Of a DNA stretch of 11,278 nt, positions 6,839 through 11,278 are shown in pieces. The translations under genes and the position numbers were made by a program. The notes under the pieces are model-generated. The model was not told the DNA's origin. It was given only the letters and a program-made list of their open reading frames with translations, and did not search any database. The stretch lies in assembly GCA_016218095.1 (NCBI GenBank), contig JACREV010000041.1, positions 1 through 11,278 of the forward strand, written 5' to 3'. Origin of the DNA: Deltaproteobacteria bacterium (GTDB taxonomy: Bacteria > Desulfobacterota > GWC2-55-46). Every line of letters begins with the position of its first letter. The stretch's first letter is position 1.

Positions 6839-9154
6839 TTATTCGACCTCTATCTTGAGCGCCTTAAGTGTGGCCGAGTTGGCCACGACTGAAAGCGAGC
6901 TCAATGCCATCGCGGCGGCCGCGATTATCGGGTTCAGAAAACCGAGCGCCGCGATCGGGATGCCGATGGAGTTGTATATGAAGGCCCAGAAGAGGTTCTG
7001 CTTGATCTTCCGCATTGTGGCCCTTGAGAGCCTTATCCCGGCGACGACGTCCCGGACGTCATCCCTTACAAGTATTATGCCCCCGGTCTCCTTGGCTATG
7101 TCCGAGCCGCTGCCTATGGCTATGCCTATCTCCGCCTGGGCCAGCGCTGGTGCGTCGTTGATACCGTCCCCCACCATGGCAACGGCCTTGCCCGCGGCCT
7201 GCAGCCCCTTTATTACCCCGGCCTTCTCGCCGGGGAGGACGTTAGCTATCACGTTCCCTATGCCGAGCTCGCCTGCTATGGCCCTTGCGGTCCTTTCGTT
7301 GTCGCCGGTGAGCATGACGACCTCGATACCTTCTTTTCTGAGGGCCGATACCGCGGATAAGGAGCCCTCCTTCAGCGTATCCGCGACCCCGATAATACCG
7401 AGGGTCCTGCCGCCCTTTGCGATGATCATCGCGGTCTTGCCCTGCTCCTCGAGTCCGCTCAACCGGTCTTCGATGGCCTTTGTATCGATTCCGAACTTTT
7501 GCATGAGGCGTCTGTTGCCGAGAAGGACCGTCTCTTTATCGTAGATGATCTTCACGCCGTGGCCAGGCACGGCCTCGAAGCCCTCGGGGTCGGGAATGTC
7601 CTGCCCCTTCATCCTTGCGGCCTTTACTATCGCCTCCCCGAGCGGGTGCTCAGAGCCCTTCTCCGCAATCGATGCGAGCTTAAGGACCGCGTCCTTATCG
7701 CCTTCGAGGCTTACGATGTCGGTTACAGAGGGCTCGCCCTTCGTGAGCGTCCCCGTCTTGTCGAATACGACGGTATTGAGCTTCTGGGCCCTCTCGAGGT
7801 ACTCGCCTCCTCGTATGAGTATCCCCGCCTCGGCCCCCTTTCCAACGCCCACCATGAGCGCGGCAGGCGTGGCTATGCCGAGGGCGCAGGGACAGGCGAT
7901 GATAAGGACCGCTATGAAGCTCAAGAGCCCCTGGGGGAAGTCCCCGATGGCCCACCACCCGAAGAAGGAAAGAAAGGCGATCGCGACAACGGAAACCACG
8001 AAGTATCCCGAGACCTGGTCGGCTATCCTCTGTATGGGGGCGCTTGAGGCCTGCGCCTCCTCGACCATCTTTATTATCTGGTTCAATGTGGTCTCAGAGC
8101 CGACCCTCTTTGCCCTGAACTTGAGGAGGCCGACCTTGTTGATGGTCGCCCCTATTACATCGTCCCCGGCCTTCTTCTCGGCGGGAATGGATTCTCCGGT
8201 TATCATCTTCTCGTCTACCGCCGATGCGCCTTCGACGACCACGCCGTCCGCCGGTATCTTCTCTCCGGGCCTTACGACCACGATGTCGTCTATCTGCACC
8301 GTCTCGGCAGGGACCTCCATCTCGATGCCGTCCCTTATTACGCGCGCCGTCTGGGGTTTCAAGTCCATGAGCTTGCGCACGGCGGCAGAAGACCTCTTCT
8401 TTATTATTTCTTCCATATATTTGCCGAGGAGGACAAAGGCGATGATGACGGCTGAGACCTCGAAATAGACGTCCCGCTCCTCGACCTTGACCGGAAGCGC
8501 CTCAGGCGCGAAGATGACGGCGACCGAGTAGAGGTACGCGACCGTCGTCCCGAGGGCTATGAGGAAGTCCATGTTGATCATCTTGTTGCTGACCGCGTTG
8601 TAAGCCCCCTTGTAAAAACTCCAACCTCCGATGAACTGCACCGGGGTGACGAGGATAAAGAGCCACACGCCCCACGTGAACCAGGGGAGTTGGGGTATCG
8701 GCGCCCATGTGAGGATGGTCGCACCGGCGGCGAGGCCGAGGAAGAAGGCGGCCCTCAAGAGGGCTAGTACGAGGACGCCGAAGAGGGCTATCGAGACCCT
8801 CTTTTTCATCTTCCTCAACTCCTCTTCAGGGGCGACGAACGTCTTAAGACACCCGTCGCTGCAGAAGTAGTAGGCCCTGCCCCCCATCTCTTTCTTGAGC
8901 GACTTGCGCTTCTCGACGACCATGCCGCAGACAGGGTCCTTGGCGGTATCCGTCGCGCCGCTGGATGCAGGCGTCATGCCCCTGTGCCCCTGGGCGGCCT
9001 CTTTAATCTCCGCGCCGAGAAAAGACCCGGGATCGGAGTCAAACCGCTCCTTGCACTTGATAGAGCAGAAGTAGACGGCCTCTCCCTTATATTCGCTTTT
9101 TCCGGCGGACTTTGCCGCCTCCACCGTCATGCCGCAGACCGGGTCTTTTGCCAT
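6839..9154 (-). CDS. copA: Cu+-exporting P1B-type ATPase with two N-terminal YHS domains
   Basis: This inner-membrane ATPase exports monovalent copper (P1B-1 class). Two YHS (TRASH-like) metal-binding domains come first, each with DPVCGM and a CxxxC pair: Cys 7, 30, 34 and Cys 76, 98, 102. The usual GMTCxxC HMA domain is absent. The ATPase core follows: TGES (319-322, actuator), the CPC membrane metal site (421-423), DKTGT with the phosphorylated D465, SEHPLG (501-506), TGDN (616-619) and GDGINDAP (662-669). Class-defining residues in the last helices are YN (727-728) and MxxSS (M749, S752, S753), which identify Cu+/Ag+ specificity. Length is 771 residues. The ATG at 9154 has GGAGG (9169-9165) ten bases upstream. 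It is preceded by a 69-bp gap after the Met-rich secreted protein gene. That gap has a TATACT-like -10 but no matching -35. Confidence 0.94.
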   Translation of the reverse strand: MAKDPVCGMTVEAAKSAGKSEYKGEAVYFCSIKCKERFDSDPGSFLGAEIKEAAQGHRGMTPASSGATDTAKDPVCGMVVEKRKSLKKEMGGRAYYFCSDGCLKTFVAPEEELRKMKKRVSIALFGVLVLALLRAAFFLGLAAGATILTWAPIPQLPWFTWGVWLFILVTPVQFIGGWSFYKGAYNAVSNKMINMDFLIALGTTVAYLYSVAVIFAPEALPVKVEERDVYFEVSAVIIAFVLLGKYMEEIIKKRSSAAVRKLMDLKPQTARVIRDGIEMEVPAETVQIDDIVVVRPGEKIPADGVVVEGASAVDEKMITGESIPAEKKAGDDVIGATINKVGLLKFRAKRVGSETTLNQIIKMVEEAQASSAPIQRIADQVSGYFVVSVVAIAFLSFFGWWAIGDFPQGLLSFIAVLIIACPCALGIATPAALMVGVGKGAEAGILIRGGEYLERAQKLNTVVFDKTGTLTKGEPSVTDIVSLEGDKDAVLKLASIAEKGSEHPLGEAIVKAARMKGQDIPDPEGFEAVPGHGVKIIYDKETVLLGNRRLMQKFGIDTKAIEDRLSGLEEQGKTAMIIAKGGRTLGIIGVADTLKEGSLSAVSALRKEGIEVVMLTGDNERTARAIAGELGIGNVIANVLPGEKAGVIKGLQAAGKAVAMVGDGINDAPALAQAEIGIAIGSGSDIAKETGGIILVRDDVRDVVAGIRLSRATMRKIKQNLFWAFIYNSIGIPIAALGFLNPIIAAAAMALSSLSVVANSATLKALKIEVE

Positions 9155-9223
9155 TACCTTGACGCCTCCAGTGGAAAAACTTGCAGGACCTTTATTACAA
9201 AGTATATCTCGTTGAAAAAAATC

Positions 9224-9709
9224 CTATTTGCCGGTTTTATTCCGCAGATCGAATTTGAATACCCGCTCGTCCACGCCGGCTACACCCTTTACGACAAGAT
9301 CGAGCGTCTTTGCCGAAGCCGGGATGGCATCTTTGAACTCGAGAAGCGCCTCCCTGTGGTGGCCGGAACCTTTCTCGGTTACCGCCTGAGGCCTGTACTC
9401 ATTGCCCGCGTCATCCCGCAGGACGACAATATCTTCGAACCTGTATCCTTCCAGGTCCGCCGTGTGCGTATCGAGCGCGACAAGGAAGACCGGCCCCTCC
9501 TCCCCGGGGTTCTTATATACGGCCTTTACGGTGACGCCCGCCGCCTCGGTCTCCTGCGCAAGTCCCCGGGCCTCTGTCCTCGCCTCCTGCTTATTCATCC
9601 CACCCATCTGCCCTCCCATATGCTTTTCCATCTGGTCCATCATCTGGGCAAAAGACGGGGACGCCGAGATAAGAAACAGGCCTGCGATAACTGCGATCAG
9701 TCTGAACAT
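9224..9709 (-). CDS. Secreted periplasmic protein with Met-rich N-terminus, probable copper binding
   Basis: I do not recognise a named family. The protein has 161 residues. It starts with a clear signal peptide: MFR, a hydrophobic core, then PSFA with likely cleavage after A21. The mature N-terminus is Met-rich (M23, 24, 27, 31, 35, 38, with H30 and the repeated MGGQMGGM), as in copper-binding 'Mets' sequences. A compact, probably beta-rich domain follows from about residue 58 (VTVKAVYKNP to VFKFDL), with a GSGHHREALLEF segment that could also bind metal. The start chosen is the ATG at 9709, because it gives the signal peptide and has a strong ribosome site. An open frame extends upstream to 9880 but runs back through the preceding gene. 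Its place between a His-rich membrane protein and CopA suggests periplasmic copper buffering or delivery. Function is inferred. Confidence 0.82.
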   Translation of the reverse strand: MFRLIAVIAGLFLISASPSFAQMMDQMEKHMGGQMGGMNKQEARTEARGLAQETEAAGVTVKAVYKNPGEEGPVFLVALDTHTADLEGYRFEDIVVLRDDAGNEYRPQAVTEKGSGHHREALLEFKDAIPASAKTLDLVVKGVAGVDERVFKFDLRNKTGK

Positions 9710-9711
9710 AA

Positions 9712-9719
9712 CCCCTCCC
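9712..9719 (-). promoter_or_regulatory. Ribosome binding site that fixes the start at 9709
   Basis: Read on the minus strand this is GGGAGGGG, ending two bases before the ATG; its GGAGG core is four bases away. It falls in the 17-bp gap after the previous gene. It supports the short, signal-peptide-bearing form over the longer open frame. Confidence 0.8.
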
Positions 9720-9726
9720 TTTCGTA

Positions 9727-10350
9727 CTACCGGTTTGAGAACATGTCTTTCAGCAAAAATGCCGTCGCGGCCGCGATCCCGAGAAGGACGAGCGCTACCC
9801 CCGGCCCGGCTATCGTCGTTACAGAGGCCTCGGCGGCATCTATCCCGAGGGAAGGGGTCCTGTATCCCATTATAACCCATGCCAGCGGATATATGAGACC
9901 TCCAAGCCCGGTCGATATGGACGCGATCGTCTTTATCCAGGTCTTCGCGGAAGTGTGCGCCATGATGAGCGAGATCACGACGGTTGCGAGGCCAAGCCCC
10001 ATTGCGTGCAGGTGTCCCCTTACAAGGCGCGTATGGGCGAGGGCCATTACAGGGTTTTCGTGTACGCCTTTTTGTGCGGACGCACCGTCTCCCTTGGCCG
10101 CATTATTATGCCCATCGCCTCCGTGGGTATGGCTGTGGGTCTTTAAAACAGGTTTTTGTCCTGAAGGCTCGGCGTGTCCCGTTACGGCGGCTTCCACGCC
10201 GGTCCTCTCGATTGCCGCGGCCCTCTCCTCGAGGCTTGCATGTATCCTCTCATGGCCGAGTACGAGCCAGATGGCCCAGCCTATCCCGAAGACGAGTCCG
10301 AAGAGTCCGAGCAGCACCCCTATCCTTACCGGTCTTATCGCTTCACGCAT
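9727..10350 (-). CDS. Four-helix membrane protein with a His-rich loop, unknown function
   Basis: No family recognised with confidence. The 207 residues contain one N-terminal helix (about 10-32), a long hydrophilic loop (33-110), and three further helices (about 115-132, 140-162 and 178-200). The loop is rich in His, including HSHTHGGDGH (72-81), H33, H37, H59, H97 and H106. The second helix opens with RGHLHAMG (111-118) and ends at H132. Histidines at helix ends like this recall heme or copper ligands of heme-copper oxidase-type proteins, but the resemblance is only suggestive. The ATG at 10350 is preferred over a TTG one codon earlier, because GGAGG (10362-10358) is then 7 bases away. It lies between two other metal-ligand-rich small proteins and upstream of copA. 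Metal binding or transport is the likely theme. Confidence 0.8.
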   Translation of the reverse strand: MREAIRPVRIGVLLGLFGLVFGIGWAIWLVLGHERIHASLEERAAAIERTGVEAAVTGHAEPSGQKPVLKTHSHTHGGDGHNNAAKGDGASAQKGVHENPVMALAHTRLVRGHLHAMGLGLATVVISLIMAHTSAKTWIKTIASISTGLGGLIYPLAWVIMGYRTPSLGIDAAEASVTTIAGPGVALVLLGIAAATAFLLKDMFSNR

Positions 10351-10357
10351 CAATTGC

Positions 10358-10362
10358 CCTCC
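10358..10362 (-). promoter_or_regulatory. Ribosome binding site favouring the ATG at 10350
   Basis: GGAGG on the minus strand lies 7 bases before the ATG at 10350 and only 4 before the in-frame TTG at 10353. The ATG is the more usual start, although the two differ by one residue. Confidence 0.7.
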
Positions 10363-10371
10363 GTCAGTTTT

Positions 10372-10548
10372 TTATTCATGATGGCGTCCTCCATGCCCTT
10401 CCTCGTCTTTCTTTTGAGTATCTTCATCCTTTTTTGGCCTTCCGTGTCCGTGCCCGCCTCCGCAACAGCCCATCCCTCCTCCGCCCCGGTGCATGAGGAA
10501 CATGAAAACGACGACAACGATGATCATGAGAATCGTTCCGTAATCCAT
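10372..10548 (-). CDS. Small one-helix membrane protein with Gly/Cys/His-rich tail, 58 aa
   Basis: A short gene fills the space between its neighbours. The start is the ATG at 10548 and the stop is TAA at 10374-10372. The protein has a short N-terminus (MDYGT), one hydrophobic helix (about 6-19, ILMIIVVVVFMFLM), then HRGGGGMGCCGGGHGHG (20-36) with the pair C28-C29 and H33 and H35. A charged tail follows (39-58) and ends in GHGGRHHE. AGAGG (10558-10554) sits five bases before the ATG. It is 43 bp after the previous gene and 21 bp before the next. The helix is probably N-out or N-in with the Cys/His tail next to the membrane surface; topology is not clear. Vicinal Cys with Met and His suggests soft-metal binding. 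Similar tiny membrane proteins occur beside copper ATPases, but I cannot name the family. Confidence 0.75.
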   Translation of the reverse strand: MDYGTILMIIVVVVFMFLMHRGGGGMGCCGGGHGHGRPKKDEDTQKKDEEGHGGRHHE

Positions 10549-10591
10549 ACGCGCCTCTTTTCAGCAAGTTTTACGGTCCATTTGAGTACTT

Positions 10592-11233
10592 TTATGACTT
10601 GGAGGCCCTTATCCGGGGTATGAACATCGGGACTTGCTCCCTGTAAGACTTGTAAGCGTCTCCGAACTCCCGCTCCATCTCTTCCTCTTCCCTTTTTGAG
10701 AGCCTGTAGTACGCGATAATAAGGACCGGCCACATCAAGACAGTGATTATGGTCGGCCATTGGATAAAAAGCCCGATGGTCACAAGAAACAGCCCTGAAT
10801 ACTGAGGGTGGCGCATATACCTGTAGGCCCCGTCAGTGACAAGTCCGCCCTTTGCCCCGTGGACTTTTCTCCAGCCAGAGGCCATCAGCATGAAACCGGC
10901 TATAATAAGGCCGTCGCTCACAAGATGCACTCCCGCGAGCATAGTAGACCCCCCGCCGAAGAATGTGACCCAGAGGTGCCCGCTCGCGTGCGCAAAGGGG
11001 TTCAAGGCCGGGTAACCGGCCCCGAGCACAGCCGTCAAAATGTAGATGGTTAATGGAAAGCCGTACATCTCGGTGAAGAGGGCGACGATAAAGGCGGTAG
11101 TTACTCCCATGGAGCGCCACTCCCTCTTCCTGACAGGCGTTAAGAAGCTCATTATAAAGAAAAGGAAGAGGATGACGTTTACTGCGACAAGCGTCCAGAG
11201 CCCGTAGGCGTATGAGAGGGAGTCTCCATGCAT
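10592..11233 (-). CDS. Isoprenylcysteine/phospholipid methyltransferase-family integral membrane protein
   Basis: This protein has 213 residues and several membrane helices (about 12-31, 42-70, 98-118 and 146-175). The C-terminal half has the family signature: LVTDGAYRYMRHPQYSG (131-147), with the conserved RHPxY (141-145), then EEEEMEREFGDAYKSY and VPMFIP. These form the SAM-binding end of ICMT/PEMT-like enzymes, which methylate membrane-embedded substrates. The bacterial substrate is unknown. Such proteins are often found near copper ATPases. The ATG at 11233 has AGAGG (11243-11239) five bases upstream. It is the first visible gene of the minus-strand operon, 17 bp downstream of the repeat-end sequence at 11251-11277. 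Confidence 0.86.
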   Translation of the reverse strand: MHGDSLSYAYGLWTLVAVNVILFLFFIMSFLTPVRKREWRSMGVTTAFIVALFTEMYGFPLTIYILTAVLGAGYPALNPFAHASGHLWVTFFGGGSTMLAGVHLVSDGLIIAGFMLMASGWRKVHGAKGGLVTDGAYRYMRHPQYSGLFLVTIGLFIQWPTIITVLMWPVLIIAYYRLSKREEEEMEREFGDAYKSYREQVPMFIPRIRASKS

Positions 11234-11250
11234 ATAAGCCTCTGATCTGT

Positions 11251-11277
11251 GGCTACCTCTAAAAATTGTTCTTTTCC
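11251..11277 (-). repeat. Third copy of the dispersed repeat end, upstream of the copper operon
   Basis: On the minus strand this 27-bp sequence is almost identical to 1841-1866 on the plus strand: one extra G in TAGAGGTAGCC and one G/A change near the start. The core AATTTTTAGAGGTAGCC matches both ends of the 1635-1866 element. It lies 17 bp before the ATG at 11233, compared with 22 bp between the other copy and aclB. The rest of this copy, if present, is beyond the window. Confidence 0.75.
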
Positions 11278-11278
11278 C

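Noticed and set aside
9201..9229. Possible promoter for copA on the minus strand (TATACT at 9206-9201)
   Set aside because: The -10 is good, but the position 17 bp upstream reads AAATAG, not a -35. No CueR- or CsoR-like palindrome was seen in the 69-bp gap.
9710..9880. Upstream extension of the Met-rich secreted protein frame to a start at 9880
   Set aside because: The extra 57 residues overlap the end of the preceding gene and would bury a clear signal peptide. The ATG at 9709 has its own strong ribosome site.
8984..10381. 465-codon open frame on the plus strand across the copper operon
   Set aside because: It runs antisense over four genes with clear signal peptides, motifs and ribosome sites. 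No protein family is recognisable in it.

Overview
The window reads as a G+C-rich bacterial chromosome segment with two gene blocks that converge on a shared terminator. The cell is probably Gram-negative: there is a secreted small protein with a classical signal peptide and a membrane-heavy copper operon. Codon use is distinctive, with Ile often ATA and Arg often AGG in otherwise C/G-ending genes on both strands. The carbon genes fit an autotroph that fixes CO2 by the reductive TCA cycle. Nitrospirota, Nitrospinota or Desulfobacterota-like lineages are plausible, but the sequence alone does not decide.

Left block, plus strand (1-5931). It holds the 3' part of a monomeric NADP-dependent isocitrate dehydrogenase, then a 331-bp non-coding stretch, then the two subunits of a heteromeric ATP-citrate lyase: aclB (ATP-grasp and citrate-binding half) and aclA (CoA-ligase and citryl-CoA lyase half). 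Together these give citrate cleavage to acetyl-CoA and oxaloacetate, and reductive carboxylation of 2-oxoglutarate to isocitrate. AclA is 903 residues, about 290 longer than Chlorobium-type large subunits. The extra length looks like a second, degenerate citrate-synthase-like module. The presumed catalytic residues appear to be divided between the two modules.

The non-coding stretch 1558-1888 holds a probable icd terminator and a structured 232-bp segment bounded by inverted copies of GGCTACNTCTAAAAATT, which looks like a MITE-type element. A third, nearly identical copy of one end lies at the right edge of the window (11251-11277). It has the same orientation and nearly the same distance to the first gene of the other operon.

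Right block, minus strand (11233-6030), in transcription order: an isoprenylcysteine/phospholipid methyltransferase-family membrane protein; a 58-residue one-helix protein rich in Gly, Cys and His; a four-helix membrane protein with a His-rich loop; a secreted protein with a Met-rich N-terminus; a CopA-type Cu+ P1B-ATPase with two YHS domains in place of the usual HMA domain; and a membrane-anchored SAM methyltransferase. Spacings are 2 to 69 bp, so this is probably one copper-handling operon. It ends at the strong bidirectional hairpin at 5971-6005, which also ends the acl operon. No regulator gene is visible in the window.
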